This document shows, piece after piece, positions 24,392-36,300 of a stretch of DNA of 64,000 nt. The translations under genes and the position numbers were made by a program. Source of the stretch: Zopfochytrium polystomum (taxonomy: Eukaryota > Chytridiomycota > Chytridiomycetes > Chytridiales > Chytridiaceae); assembly GCA_025765615.1 (NCBI GenBank), contig JAIVFJ010000011.1:434001-498000 (forward strand). Reading direction: 5' to 3'. Under the pieces are notes generated by a model that was not told where the DNA came from, did not search any database, and saw nothing but the letters and a program-made list of their open reading frames with translations. Every line of letters begins with the position of its first letter. Positions within the stretch are counted from its first letter, which is position 1.

Positions 24392-26336
24392 TCAGGGCCG
24401 CTTGCTGGAAGAAAACGACGACGACGTCGTCGACGAAGGGGTGCCTCCGCCCCCCGCCGCCTTGCGCGCGGCGCGGAGCGTGTTGCCCGAGCCGGAGAAC
24501 GTGTTTGGCGCCTTTGTTTAGATTTTTTTTTTGTTTTTTTTTTTTTTTTTTCGAAGGGAGTTGGTTTTTTTCACTGCTCGTTAGCAAAACGAGATAAGGC
24601 CGCCCTGCGCCTCCTCTCGCTCCAAGCAGAGTCCTGCATATTCTTACCGATTCGTCCGCATCGCCGGGCTTCTTAAGTGGGACCACCGGGTATCCTTTTA
24701 TCAAGGTGATCATTTTCAATTTTGTGGGAGGAGGTGTGCATGCGAGCGCAGAGCGGCAGCCGCAACAAATTGCCAATGAAATTATGATTTAAAATACACC
24801 CCGACGACAGATAATTGAAGCTCACCAAAAAACAGCTTTCCGGGAGGCAGCTTCAGGGCTGCCGGGGCATTGGAGCCACCGCTGCCGCCTGCTGTCGTGG
24901 GGGCGGCCGAGCTGTGAAATCAAAGCGCGTGAGCGTCGATTTTTGTTTTCTTCTCTTCTTTTCTTTGCAGATCGTGTAAAACGCCGTTGCCGCCAAATCC
25001 TCACCTCCGTGAGCCGTTGGCAGTGGAACTGCCCGCCGCGGCCGAGGACGACGATGACGACGATGACGAAGACGAGGCAGCCACCGAAGACGAAGAAGAC
25101 GACGCCGGCTTCAGCCGCTGCCCGGACCCGCCGAACGGAACAAACTTTGGCGCATCTTCGACCTTGTGCTCGTCGACGCTGGTCGTGGATTGGTGCAGCT
25201 GGGGGGCGGAGAAGTAGCAAGCGCAAAAGAAAAAAAATATGGGTCAACACCAAACCGCGCGCCCGAGCCCAACGACGAGACTGACCGACTCCGGCTTTCT
25301 CGGCAACCTCTCCGGCTCCTTGTACCCCAACGGCGGCGCAAAGTCGACCTCCAGGTCGGTCTCAATGACCGAGATGCCCTTTCCGCCGGGCTTTGTCTCG
25401 ACGATCAGAATGTCGTAGAGCTTGCTGTTGTACTTGATGGTGATGATGTCGCCCTCGGTCAGCGCCGAAAAGTTGCCGATCGCGCGCTCCAGGACGGCTT
25501 TCGGATCGGAAATATCGAGAAAGTCGACAGACTGCGGCTGAAGTTTGACAAACTGGCCGAGAGGCAGCGTCACGTTTTTTACCCGGACGAGGCTGCCTTC
25601 TGCGAGGAGAAGAGTCGACATCATCTGCCCCATTCTGGTGAGTTTCCAGGCACAGCAAGAAACTAACAAAAAATAAAGGAATCGCGAAAGAAGGTACTGT
25701 ACCCATTGTGGCAAGTAAACCTTGCCTTCTTCAGCGGTAAACTCGAGCACACCAGCGTGTGACGACTTCTCCTTGTGCTGCTCGTTCACCAGTTGAAACT
25801 GCATGGGGTAGGCAATGTTGAGGGTGGCTGTTGTATTGTGTGTTTTTTTAATGTTTGCCGGTCGGGAACGCTGCTCGTCCCAAAGAAGAGGAGAGGAGAG
25901 TTGCAACTTACAGAGTTTGGCGAGGGCAGACGGCGGTAGAAAAACTGTAATACGTGCAATGTGTGTGAGCAGTGGTTTAACAAATACCCGGCGCCACTAA
26001 AACGGCTGACCCCCACCCCCCCGCCAGAGACTCAACTCTTTCCCCCGAAATTCGCGTCGTCTCGTTCGTGCCCGGGCATCATTGCCATCGAATAACACCG
26101 AAAGTACTCGTTCTAAAAGAAAAGGAGAGCAAGAAAAAGCGGGTTAGCCATTTGAAACGAGCCCCTGCGGAGGCCAAAGCGCCGACCTCCGACTCAAAAC
26201 CGGGTTAACTTACAAACCCGCGGCGCTGTGCGCCAAATAACCCGCCCATCCCGCCGCGCCCAAAGCCGCTGGGGCCGTGCAGCGTGTCGAAATCGTCGTT
26301 GTTGAACTTTAGGCCGGTGCAGGGGGGAGATTGCAT
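24392..26336 (-). CDS. UFD1: Ubiquitin fusion degradation protein 1 (UFD1)
   Basis: Nine exons (26214-26336, 26037-26112, 25912-25944, 25703-25827, 25286-25624, 25005-25198, 24826-24911, 24648-24694, 24392-24511) give 380 residues. The N-terminal double-psi-barrel is clear: NEYFRCYSMAMMPG, FLPPSALAKL, YPMQFQLVNE, HAGVLEFTAEEGKVYLPQW, then FVKLQPQSVDFLDISDPKAV, GDIITIKYNSKLYDILIVET and VDFAPPLGYKEPER. The C-terminal tail carries KFVPFGGSGQRLK, LPPGKLFFGYPVVP and FSGSGNTLRAARK, as in UFD1 (the p97- and NPL4-binding part). UFD1 pairs with NPL4 as the Cdc48/p97 adaptor for ubiquitylated substrates. An Ser-rich repeat lies between GQRLK and LPPGK. One exon is only 33 bp. The start is the ATG directly before QSPPCTGLKFN. 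Confidence 0.95.
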
Positions 26337-27137
26337 GCAGGATTCACAGAAGGGGGGGCGGCGTTAGATTTCGATCGCTAGGTGGCTTGCAATTTGAGGG
26401 AGACGATCGGTCGAGAATGTGGAGATCGGATGTCAGGGACTGGGGGCTTGATGTCGTGGGATCGCAGGCTTTGGGGCGCAGTCGATGCTAGGTTTGCCGC
26501 CAGCCGGCTTGGCGCTTTGCCGCCAGGCAGCCAGCTCCCAGCCGCATCGGGCACGCAGGCAGGCAAGCAGGCAGGGAACAGTTCGGCGCGCGGAGCGCCT
26601 TGCTTCGCTCGAGCGGCCCCGGGGGGAAAGGGGGGTCGCCCTTTCGCCGTCGAAGTTCGCCGCTGAGGGCCGTGCCGGCGCCGCGCGTCTCTCTTCTCAC
26701 CATTCGTTCCACGTGTTCGTCGGTTTGTCGTTTTCTTTTTTTCTGACGAAGTTGTTTATTCACTTGGCCTCTTTCCCGGGACGGTATCCATCCACTCACA
26801 CTCATCTCACTTACGTATTCGCTACCTGCCCCAATCGACCCTGCCCACGATACGAGAAGAGGATCTGTGCGCTTCTGTATTTGTCAAGGACTGGGGAAAA
26901 AAAGAAAAAAGAGTATGTAGTTCAAAGAAATGGGCAAATGAAAGAAAGTTGAACGAGGTCCATCCCCAAGCGACAGAGACGCGAGAGTGAGGAGAGAGAC
27001 TGAGACTGAAGGATTGCGTCAGAGGGCCGGAGGCGGAAGCTGGGGTAAAGTGCGAAGAGAGGAGACGAGATAAGGTGCAGGCACCGCTGCCACGACGCGC
27101 GACCGCCCCCTTCCTCTTTTTCTCTCACTAACGCGGC
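26337..27137. other. Intergenic region between UFD1 and SDR genes
   Basis: This is the upstream side of UFD1 and the downstream side of the SDR gene. GCAG/GGCA repeats lie at about 26550-26580. Short ORFs on both strands lack recognisable domains or consistent splicing, so no gene is called. Confidence 0.5.
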
Positions 27138-28454
27138 TCACTCCGCCGCGAGCTTCTCCTTCACCAGCGCGTCGGTAAAGTCCCACAGCTTCTTTGCGAG
27201 CGCCATGTCCGTACCCTGCGGGATGGTCGGCTTGGCCAGCTTCGCGATCGGCACAAAGTACTCGCCCTTGTACTTCTTTTCAACAATCTCGGGGTCCGTC
27301 GCGAGGTAAAGAGACGTCGACGCGCCTTCGTCCTGGGCTGGTAGTTTTGTTGGGTTTGTTGGGTTTGTTTGTTTGTTTTTGTTGAACAGGGAGTAGGTAT
27401 GCGTGTGCGTGTGTGTTTTTGTCGTTGTGAAATCGGAGATCTGTCAGCCCAGCGGACGAACCTGAAAACAAAAAACAAAAGCAAATGAGAGATCAAGAGG
27501 CAACACCTACAAATGATGTTCGGGTTAACCCTGTAGTAGACGCCAACCATGAACTTCATGACAACGTTGGAGGCAATGTGGCGCGAGAGTTCCGTCTGAA
27601 TGATGCCCGGGTGCACCGAGTTGACGTAAACGTTCTCGACGCCGCGCGCCTCGAGATCTGCAGCCAGCTGTTTTGCGAAGAGGATGTTTGCGAGCTTGGA
27701 CTGGCCGTCTAGATTTGGCAGGTGAGTGGTGATGGGAAGGTGATGATGATTAATTGGTTATTCGCCGAACAACTACTGCTCGCCGAACGAGTGATCGCCG
27801 CAACAGGCACGCACGAATGCCTGCCGATGCACGATCACACGCGCGCACGCACGCAAATACGCAAGATCGCACGAACGAGCGTTCGCGCGCGCACGCACAT
27901 GCATTCACGTACCAAACGATGCACGCGCGCGCGCACGCACTCACACTCATTCACGCGCAGTAGGCAAGCACGCACGCACGCACACTCTACACACTCGAAA
28001 ATGAAATACAAGGGAGCCCCAACTCACACGCTGTTGTGGGGTTATACGATGCCTTGTCGTTGATCTTGTCGAACCGGATTCCCTCCGGGGCGGGGGCCTT
28101 GTCGTGCAGAAGCGACGATAGTGAGACGACCCTCGCTTCGCCGTCCTTTGCGGCGGTGCGCTCCAGCCACGGCAGCAGCCTGTTTGTCAGGTGAAAGTGC
28201 GCGACGTGGTTGGTAGCAAACTGCGTCTCGATGCCGTCGCGTGAGAGGGCGAACGGCGACATCATGATGCCGGCGTTCAGCACCAGGCCGTGGAGCGCCG
28301 GGTGGGTCGCCATGAACTGGGTCGCGAACGCGTCGACGGATTTGAGGGAGAGCAGGTCGAGGTGCATGTAGTGGACCGAGGGGTTTTTGGTCTCGGACTG
28401 GATCGCCTGCACTATTGGGAGCGTTTTTTCCTCGGAGCGGCTGGCGATGATGCT

Positions 28455-28493
<39 letters not shown>

Positions 28494-28739
28494 CGTTCCG
28501 TTAGGTTGGGAAAGAGAGGGGTTAGAGGCAGGAAAGTTGGGAAGAGGAGGCGGACACTTTGATCGCGGCGGCGGTGTCCTCCCCTGTACTCACACGACGG
28601 CGTTCTTGCGGGCGAGCTCGCGGGCGGTGACCCTGCCGAGGCCCGTGTTGCCGCCTGTGACGATGAACGTCTTGCCGGCGAGGTCGGGGATGCGGTCGAA
28701 CGTCCACGTCGTCGCCGTCGTCGTCTTTTGGCCCGGCAT
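27138..28739 (-). CDS. Short-chain dehydrogenase, retinol-dehydrogenase/WWOX-like
   Basis: Four exons (28594-28739, 28028-28452, 27511-27708, 27138-27337) give 322 residues with exact phases. The Rossmann motif is DLAGKTFIVTGGNTGLGRVT (TGxxxGxG), followed by IIASRSEEK, the LVLNAGIM motif (NAG), a TNHVAHFHLTNRLLP stretch, the VVSLSS serine, the catalytic YGQSK (YxxxK), and VNSVHPGIIQTEL. Length and motifs match the classical SDR subfamily of retinol dehydrogenase-like NADP(H) enzymes. The substrate cannot be set from sequence; lipid or aldehyde carbonyls are likely. Intron 1 contains a ~39 bp poly-T/poly-A tract, and a CA repeat sits right upstream of the start. Confidence 0.9.
28455..28493. 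repeat. Poly-T tract in SDR intron 1
   Basis: A run of about 39 T (A on the coding strand) sits just before the 3' splice site AAACAG of the SDR gene. On the sense strand the acceptor is preceded by poly-A rather than a polypyrimidine tract, which is unusual for splicing. Confidence 0.9.
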
Positions 28740-28761
28740 GGTGTGAGAGAGTGAGTGTGCG

Positions 28762-28763
<2 letters not shown>

Positions 28764-28812
<49 letters not shown>
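28764..28812. repeat. (GT/CA)n microsatellite upstream of SDR
   Basis: A near-perfect GT run on the plus strand (CA on the coding strand) starts about 25 bp upstream of the SDR initiation codon. The remainder of 28813-29289 shows no gene. Confidence 0.9.
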
Positions 28813-28813
<1 letters not shown>

Positions 28814-29289
28814 GGCTCCTTTTCTTTTCTTCTGATTTTTATTATAGTATGTAACCCCAAACTTGCTTGTCTCAAGATCTGCAAGACCGATTTGTTTTTT
28901 CAGCCGCAGTTCAGCCGGAAAAATTGGTTTCGTCCACGAGCTCAGCGGAGAAATGCACAGCACACAACGAAAAAGAGAGAGAGGAAGAAAAAAAACAAAA
29001 ATGACACACCCAAACACGATGGAGACCTCTGTTGCTCAATTGGTGCGCTCCTTCCGTCCACGGCCTGCTGCAAAGGTCTCGGGAATCAGACTTATTTAGC
29101 AGCGAGAGATTTGAATTGGGACTTGAAGACCAAGATGCAAGTCTGAAGAGTATGTCACTTGTGTTTGGAAGGAATGAGCCATGCATGACATCATTATTGC
29201 ATCACTCTGATTTGGCCAGAACCCATGGAGTATGTGCGCAATGAAGTAAGCCCAAGCGCCCAAAATCATTCTTATCATTTTGCTCATAT

Positions 29290-29695
29290 TGTCAGGCAGA
29301 ACTGACTGGTTAGCAGCAAGCGGCACAAGACAGACCCAAACCTATTGTGACTGTCAGTTATCGTTCTCGCAATGCCCATGGGAGAGCGAGTCACCGCTTA
29401 TGCAGACCTGGGCACTGGCTTGCACTGATGACAAATACTCCAAGTATCAAGTGGAACAGAAACCTGGTGTCAACAGTTTTCCTCCTCCTCTGCTCAAGCA
29501 GATAACAGAGGAGAGGTTTTTTCCCTGTGCCAGTCACGCTTGCCAAGCAACTATTACAGCGTGCAAATCATGTATCAATAATTCATAACAGAGTTTTTCT
29601 CTTTCTTTCCAAGTTGGGGAGAAGGACCACCCACAAACACACATCTCCACTTCATTCACTCCTTCCACTCACTCACTCAGAGTAGACTGTTTACA
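29290..29695. repeat. Direct repeat copy 1, LTR-like (TG...CA)
   Basis: This ~406 bp unit begins TGTCAGGCAGAACTGAC and ends AGACTGTTTACA. A second copy at 30320-30753 shares most bases in the same orientation, including GTGACTGTCAGTTAT, CAAGTATCAAGTGGAACAG and TGTATCAATAATTCATA. TG...CA ends and same-orientation pairing fit long terminal repeats, but no target-site duplication was found outside the pair, and the 0.6 kb between them has no ORF. Confidence 0.7.
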
Positions 29696-29975
29696 TATGA
29701 AGCACGCTGATGTGCTCTGCACTACCGGAAAAGGATCAAAAAAAGTCTGGGGAGTGATGATTGTGATCTGGCAGCCACAGCAGCAGAGATCAAAAGGTCA
29801 AGAGCAAAGATTGGGATCTAGCAGATGAGGTGGCAGAGAGCAGTCAGGTTCTGGGGATCACAATCTGGCAGGGAAGTTGGCAGAGCAGCCTGTAACCAGC
29901 AGAAGGCTTTTTCCTGCGGCGGGAAGGCAGCGGCAGAGAGCAGTCATGTTATGAATCACCCTCTGGAAACCTCTG

Positions 29976-30028
29976 GAACCTTCTAGAACATTCCTTCATG
30001 GAACCTTGTGGAACCTTCTGGAACCTTC
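29976..30028 (+). promoter_or_regulatory. Heat-shock element array
   Basis: Two runs of four alternating GAA/TTC units at exact 5 bp spacing are present: GAA 29976, TTC 29981, GAA 29986, TTC 29991; and GAA 30011, TTC 30016, GAA 30021, TTC 30026. This is the known consensus for trimeric HSF binding (nGAAnnTTCn). A further GAA lies at 30001. The array sits 111 bp upstream of a TATA box. Confidence 0.7.
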
Positions 30029-30138
30029 TTTGCTTTCCTGACTTGCCTTGTTGTCGTTGGTATCATTGGTATCATTGTATTACTAATTGCTCTTTCTGGA
30101 ACTTTCTTTGAGTCTTGACAAGGAACACTCTCAAAAGG

Positions 30139-30145
30139 TATAAAA
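30139..30145 (+). promoter_or_regulatory. TATA box downstream of heat-shock elements
   Basis: TATAAAA followed by GGGGG lies 111 bp after the last heat-shock unit. The next ATG on this strand is not until about 30402, inside the second direct repeat, and opens only a short frame, so the transcript, if any, is non-coding or belongs to a decayed element. Confidence 0.6.
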
Positions 30146-30319
30146 GGGGGATGGGGGACCTGTCCCATCCCTCAAGTGAATTATTGTTTCCAATTCAATC
30201 ATCACTCCTCTCAGTTCCTTGTCTGCCTTGTCCTGTCCTGCCCTGTTCCTGACACCCCAGCACATTGTACTTGTCGAAAAGAAAGAAAACACTGGCAGTT
30301 TAACTTTGGAGACTCCGAT

Positions 30320-30753
30320 TGTTTGGCAGAACTGACAGGTTAGCAGCAAGAGGCACAAGACGGACCTGAACCTATTGTGACTGTCAGTTATTGTTCTCAC
30401 AATGCCCATGGGGAGAGAGAGCCACTGCCAATGCAGACCCAGGCGATGGCTTGTGCTGTTGACAATACTCCAAGTATCAAGTGGAACAGAAGCCTGGTGT
30501 AAACAGTTTTCCTCCTCCTCTGCTCAAGCAGATAAGATAGGAGAGGTTTTTGGTTTTTGCTGGTCACACTTGCCTTGCAACTATTATAGCACGCACATCA
30601 TCATTATGTATCAATAATTCATAGCAGAGTTTTTTTTTTCTCTTTCTCTCCAAGTTGGGGAGAGGACCACCCAAAAAAAAAAAAAAAAAAAAACGCATCT
30701 CCACTTCATTCACCCCTTCCACTCACTCACTCACTCAGACTAGACTGTTTACA
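30320..30753. repeat. Direct repeat copy 2, LTR-like (TG...CA)
   Basis: This is the second copy of the ~0.4 kb direct repeat, TGTTTGGCAGAACTGAC to AGACTGTTTACA, with a poly-A stretch near 30674-30694 that copy 1 lacks. Sequence drift between the copies suggests an old insertion. The 30754-31224 stretch after it contains CA repeats but no gene. Confidence 0.7.
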
Positions 30754-31224
30754 GTGATGGCATTTTACTTATTGTTTACTCTTGAAGAAACGTCAGAGGA
30801 CAGAGGATCTTGGAAACACAGAGCGTGATGACTTCGCTCTGCATTCCATATCAGATTTTTCTACCTTTTTCTTTTTCGAGCCAGCAAACTTTCGCCGCTC
30901 TGGGAAGGAGCTCCTTCACAAGAAATGCAGCGTACTTCTGCATTCTCAGGACTTATGAGAGCATTTGATAATACGCAGAGCTCTCCGAGGGAGGGAAGTG
31001 TCTTTCTCTGATTGATGATGCCTTTTTGGGAAGAAACGTTTGGAAGGAAAGAAAGACACAGGAAAGACAGGATCGACACACACACACACACACACGCACA
31101 CACTTGCCTCCACGAGTCCTCGGGGTGGCTTGCGTTCAACTTGGCAGTTATTTATTTTTTGATCTCACAACAGACAAACAAAAAAAATTTTTTTTTTTCT
31201 TAATTAATATCGAGTCGAGGCCAC

Positions 31225-32352
31225 ATGGCCACAGCAACAACAACAACGGCAACCACGACGGCGACAACGGCAACTGCGACTCCCACCGTCCTGCCGTGCG
31301 TCGCCGTCGTCAACTCGACGGGCGTGATCTGCGACGCCTATGGCTACTGCAAGACGAACGTCGAGCCCGGCAGCCTCTGCTTCTACGGTGGGTACAAGCC
31401 GGACGTCTGCTCCCCGCACTGCTTCGCGCCGTCGCAAATGGACCCGTGGATCCGCACACCCGACACCGTCGGCTGCCAAGTCTCCCCGCAAATCTACACG
31501 CTCGGCAAGCTGTTCCCACTCCTCGCCGCCGTCGCCGCCGCCTACCTCGTCGTGAACGCCGCCGTCTTCGTCGCCGCGCCGTTCGTCCGCCGCGCCCGCC
31601 GCGCCCGAACGGCCCCCGGCACCGCCGCCCTCACCCCGCTCAGCGCCCTCGTCCTCCGCGAGCTCCCCGGGTTCTTCACCATCGCGCTGCTGGCCGACGT
31701 CGCCCTGGCGCTCTTTGCCGTGTACACCCGCCAGTACTCGGTGGAGTTCGCCTACTCGCTGTGCCGTTTGTACGAAGAACCGTCGATTTTAATGTACGCG
31801 GTTTTCGGCGGGCTGCTCCTCGTGGTCCCACTGACGGCGCCGTTTTACGTTCTCGTTTCGGACCTGTTTGGCTTGCTCTGGCGCGCGGACGGCAAGTCGG
31901 CCGACGTCGACGCGTTCGTGGCCGCCTGGGAAGCGTTCGTCCGGAACCAGTGCGAGACGGGGAGGCTGCAGAAGCGAAGGGACGCGACAAGCGGGTTAAT
32001 TTGGCGGAAGCAGCCGCTGCCGGGCCGCCACCTCGGTGGAAATGGCGCTCACACGGATGTTCCCATCGCGCTGGAGGCGTTCGGCGGAGACGCGGCGACC
32101 GCGCCGTACACGGTGGAGCTCGATATCTTGGAAGGCCGACTGCCGTCGTCCCTGACTGTGATCCGCATAACTGCTTTTTTGCCCGACGGCAGCGTGGCGG
32201 AGGAGGAAAAGATTCTGCTCGGGACCAGCGCCAGCCAGTGGATTTGGCGCATTGCAAACGTGTTATCTCAGTGGGTTCTTCTTCGGTATGTCTTTGAGGC
32301 GGTTGTGAGAATGCGGTGGACGAGGGTCGAGGCGGCGGTGAGATACCGATGA
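31225..32352 (+). CDS. Predicted multi-pass membrane protein, unknown family
   Basis: One intronless ORF of 375 residues. After a Thr/Ala-rich start (ATATTTTATTT) there is a Cys-rich stretch of ~80 residues (VLPCVAVV, GVICDAYGYCK, LCFYGG, VCSPHCF, GCQVS) that looks lumenal or extracellular. Three hydrophobic segments follow: LLAAVAAAYLVVNAAVFVAA (res. ~95-115), FFTIALLADVALALFAVY (~150-170) and YAVFGGLLLVVPLTAPFYV (~190-212). The C-terminal half is soluble, with WRIANVLSQWVLLRYVF near the end as a possible further amphipathic or membrane helix. I do not recognise the family. Translation shows consistent high-GC third positions like its neighbours, supporting a real gene. Confidence 0.7.
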   Translation: MATATTTTATTTATTATATPTVLPCVAVVNSTGVICDAYGYCKTNVEPGSLCFYGGYKPDVCSPHCFAPSQMDPWIRTPDTVGCQVSPQIYTLGKLFPLLAAVAAAYLVVNAAVFVAAPFVRRARRARTAPGTAALTPLSALVLRELPGFFTIALLADVALALFAVYTRQYSVEFAYSLCRLYEEPSILMYAVFGGLLLVVPLTAPFYVLVSDLFGLLWRADGKSADVDAFVAAWEAFVRNQCETGRLQKRRDATSGLIWRKQPLPGRHLGGNGAHTDVPIALEAFGGDAATAPYTVELDILEGRLPSSLTVIRITAFLPDGSVAEEEKILLGTSASQWIWRIANVLSQWVLLRYVFEAVVRMRWTRVEAAVRYR

Positions 32353-33331
32353 GTTCCTTGATTGGGGGGTTTTTTTTTAGGTCGAAAAGCAATAGGCGAA
32401 TAGAACAAAGAAAGTTCACCCAACACTGCCAACAATACCCAACCAGAGAGGGGGCCAATAAATAGGCTCCTCTTCCGACTTCCTCCCTTCAAGGGAAAAC
32501 TTGTCCACGGCGAAGAGGATAGAGGCTCGCATCGCGGCACGGGCCTCCCTCATCACCGCCTCCTCCCGCGACTGGGGGCACGCACAACAACACTTCATAC
32601 AAGTGCTGCACTCTTTTCCTTGGCCAGCGGGGATTTTTATACTTTGCTCAGTCCTAGAGCTCCCACCAGTATGGCTCCCACAAGAAGTTCGCAGGTGAAA
32701 GAGGTTCATGCTCCTCCTCTTCAAAACAAAAAAAAAAAAAAAAAAAAAGGTGAGAACAACTACTGTTTGAAACAGTGACTACTAACCTTTCTCGCGCTCT
32801 CTTTCCTAGTTATTCACCTCGTCCACACCACAACTGCCAGTTGTCCTGCCGTGCCGGGCAGTAGGTTTTTGTAACTTTCTTACTTCTTTCTGCCTCGTTG
32901 GTCGCAATTGCTCAACATCACCAGTGTCTGGCAAGCACCCTTGTCAATCAATGTTTATTGACTTGACATCTGTCTCGTGGTCACTTGTCTTGTCTTGTGC
33001 GACAAATGAAAATGAAGATCGAAACAAAATCGGCACAGTTTCTTGTTTCTTTTCTGCCTGCAAATATGGTCGGATCAACAGCTGGATGCGTACCTGCTGT
33101 CTCTGTCTCTGTCTCTGTCTCTGTCTGCGTCTTCAAGTCGCGCGCTTCGCCAGTGGCATCCGTGTCTGTCTCTTCGCTCCTGTGTCTGTCGGTCTTGCCT
33201 GCCTACACAATCACTGCCTATTTTGGATTATAATACAGAAGTCGAAAAGGGGAGGGAACAGAGCGCGAACAAAAAAAGAAAAAAAAAAAAAAAAAAAAGG
33301 GAAGAAGAAGAAGAAAAAGAGATAAACCTTA
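32353..33331. other. Intergenic region upstream of lectin-HET gene
   Basis: It contains poly-A (32728-32748), a TCTGTC repeat (33098-33130) and an A/GA-rich purine tract just before the lectin-HET start (33270-33325). A minus-strand 102-residue frame at 32416-32724 with a CSTCMKCCCACP cluster is possible but unsupported by homology or splicing signals. Confidence 0.45.
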
Positions 33332-36300
33332 ATGGAGGCAGGCTCGGAGATCGTCGTTGTCGCCGGCGACGCCGCCGCCGCGGCAGCGTCCGTCGCGAGC
33401 CCCAACGGCCGATACCACCTCGCCTTGCTCGAGGACGGCAACCTCGTTCTTCTAAAGTCGTCTTCTACGCGTGCCGGCGTCCCCACCACTGCCACTACCA
33501 CCAACAATGGCACCATCATCAACAACAACCGCATCGCTTGGAGCACCAACACTGCCTCCGACAACCCGGAGCTTGGCTTCGTCCTCGCGCTGAGGGGGGA
33601 TGGCAACCTTTGCCTATACCAAGGGGATAAAGTACCTGAAAACTTGCGCTGGAGCACAGACACTTGGCAGCATGGTGAAGGCCACGCATATCGCCTCTCG
33701 GTCCAAGACGACGGAAACATTATCCTCCGGAAGGACGAAGCCGAGGTTATCTGGGAGTCAAACCCTTCCCCGAGGATCCTTCCCTCCAATGTCCTCAAGT
33801 ACGGCGAAACCATGCGTCGCGGCGACGCCCTCGTCAGCCCAAGCGGCCAGTACCGTTTCGTGTTTGAAGCCAACAGCGATATAGCTCTGTACGACCACGG
33901 CGCCGATGGCAGCAGCGCCAACCGAATTTGGTCTGCGAAACTCGACGGAGCGTTTGGCGATGTCCTCAAAATAACCGAGTCCGGTAGCTTTGACATGTAC
34001 ACGGCGTCCGGAAGCACGTGCCGGTGGAGCACCAGCACGAACGCGCACGGTAAGGGCCACAAGTACCACATAGCTGTGGAGGACGAAGGTCGGGTCGCCC
34101 TCTTCAAAGACAACGACTCGGTCATATGGGAAGTGAGCGCGGCGGTCGGACTCTTTTACAACACCCCGTTGTGCACCAGACAGACGGTGCCCAGCCCGTC
34201 CGGCCGGTTCCACCTCGTACTCCAAGAAGACGGCGACCTCGTCCTGTGGGATCGCGTCTCGGGGTCCCGCGCTTGGTCCACTAGCACCTTTACCTGCTCC
34301 CCGCCGCCGGACTCTCTCGTGCTGAAACGGAACGGCGACCTGTGCCTTTACGCGGGCGACAAAGTCTGCTGGAGCACCGACACTGGGCGGTTTGGTGAGG
34401 GTTACTGCTACTGCCTTATGGTCCAAGACGACGGAAACATTGTGCTACACAAACTCGGGGACGCAGTCATCTGGGAATCGAACCCGCTCCAGCACTTTCT
34501 CCCGTCGAACGTGCTCGAGCGGGGTGCGACGATGAAGCGCGGCGATACCCTGGTCAGCCCAAACGGCCGCTACCGATTTGTTTTCGAAGCCAACAGCGAC
34601 CTGGCGCTGTATGAGGACCCCGTTGGCGGCGGTCCTTCCCAACGTCTCTGGACCGCCAAGACGGACGGACTCTTTGGGAATTTGATGACCCTCGAGGCAA
34701 ACGGCCATTTCCGCATGTCCACGTCTCCAAAGGGAAAAGTTTTGTGGAGCTCCAACGTTTTCAAGCACGGCACAAACCACGAGTATCGCATCATGTTGGA
34801 AGATACAGGCCGAATCGTCACGTACAAAGACGGTGCTACCGTCATTTGGGAGGCGAGCTCCGCCGTCCTGTGTCGGGAGACGGCTTTCAAACCTGGCGAA
34901 AGTTTGACGAGTCTCTCGGGCCAATTCCAACTCACATTACAACGGGACGGCGATTTGGTCATGATTGATAGAACAACAGGATCGCGCGTGTGGGCGACCA
35001 ACACCACTGGATTTTCGCCTCCTGCCGACCTTCTCGTCGTGCAAGAAGATGGGAACGTGGTCCTTTACACTGGCAAAAGAATCCAAGACAACTGCCGGTG
35101 GGCCACTAACAAGTGGCCTGGCGCGGAACACGACTATCGACTCTGCGTGGGGGACGACGGCAACATCCAGCTCATCATGGACGGCGTGGAGACCATATGG
35201 GAGACGAAACCGGTCGCGCGAGTCCTACACTCGAACATTTTGAAACGCGGCGAGTCCTTGAGGCGTGGCGAGTCGATTGTGAGCCCCAGCGGTCGCTACC
35301 GCTTCGTTTTCGAGGCCAACAGCGAATTGGTGCTTTACGATGACAAAACTGCAGACGGCGGCAGTCCAAAGTGCGTCTGGTCCGCAAAGACTTCGGGACG
35401 CTTTGGAGAGAGGCTGACCATGCAGGAAGACGGCAACCTCTGCATGTACACCAATTTTGACGAATGTCGCTGGTCTTCCTACACCTGGGGACACGGTGCC
35501 GGACCAGACTATCGCCTCGAGTTGGAAGACACGGGTCGCGTTGCGCTGTACAAAAACAATACCACCGTCATTTGGCAAGCAGATTCTGACCCAGTACTGC
35601 CAGTTGGTGTTAAGTTTCACCGAGGAGAGACCCTACCCAGCCCGTCTGGTCGCTTTCAGCTTTTCTTTCAGAAGGATGGGGACCTCGTTTTGTGGGACAG
35701 AGACATTGGAGCTAGGACTTGGACCAGCAATACGGGTGGCGTGTCGCCCCCGACCGACCTGCTCCTTGTGCAAAAGGATGGGAACCTTTGCCTGTACGCC
35801 GGAGAGGCGGTGTCAAAGAACTGTCGGTGGAGTACGGCTACTTGGGTGTACGGGCTTGGCAAGTACAACACCCTCTCGGTGCACGACGACGGTAACATTG
35901 TGCTGTTCAGGCATGGGGAGGGCATTCTATGGCAGTCCACTCCTCCGCCAAAGCTCCGACCCTCATCTTCTCTCCTTCGTGGGGAGTACATGCAGCGCGG
36001 AGAGTACATGGTGAGCCCGAACGGTCGCTTCCGCTTCGTCTTCGAGGTCAACAGCAACCTTTGCCTCTACGACCATGGTGAAAGCAGCGAGGACGGCCTC
36101 GAAATCTCGCCGAAAGTCGTGTGGTCAGCGATGACGGAGGGCCAGTTTGCCGATCGCTTGACGCTGCAGGACGACGGCAATATCTGCATGTTCAAGGCGA
36201 GCGGAAAGGGTGAGCGATGGGCTTCTAACACAGACATGTACAATCGAGGCCACGATTACCGCCTCTCCATCGAAGACGTGGGCCGTGTCGCACTTTACCT

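Noticed and set aside
28464..28562. Coding sequence across the poly-T tract
   Set aside because: The tract is in an SDR intron; the frame is a homopolymer artefact.
32416..32724. 102-codon minus-strand ORF with a Cys cluster
   Set aside because: No homology recognised, no promoter or splice evidence; could be chance in a GC-mixed region.
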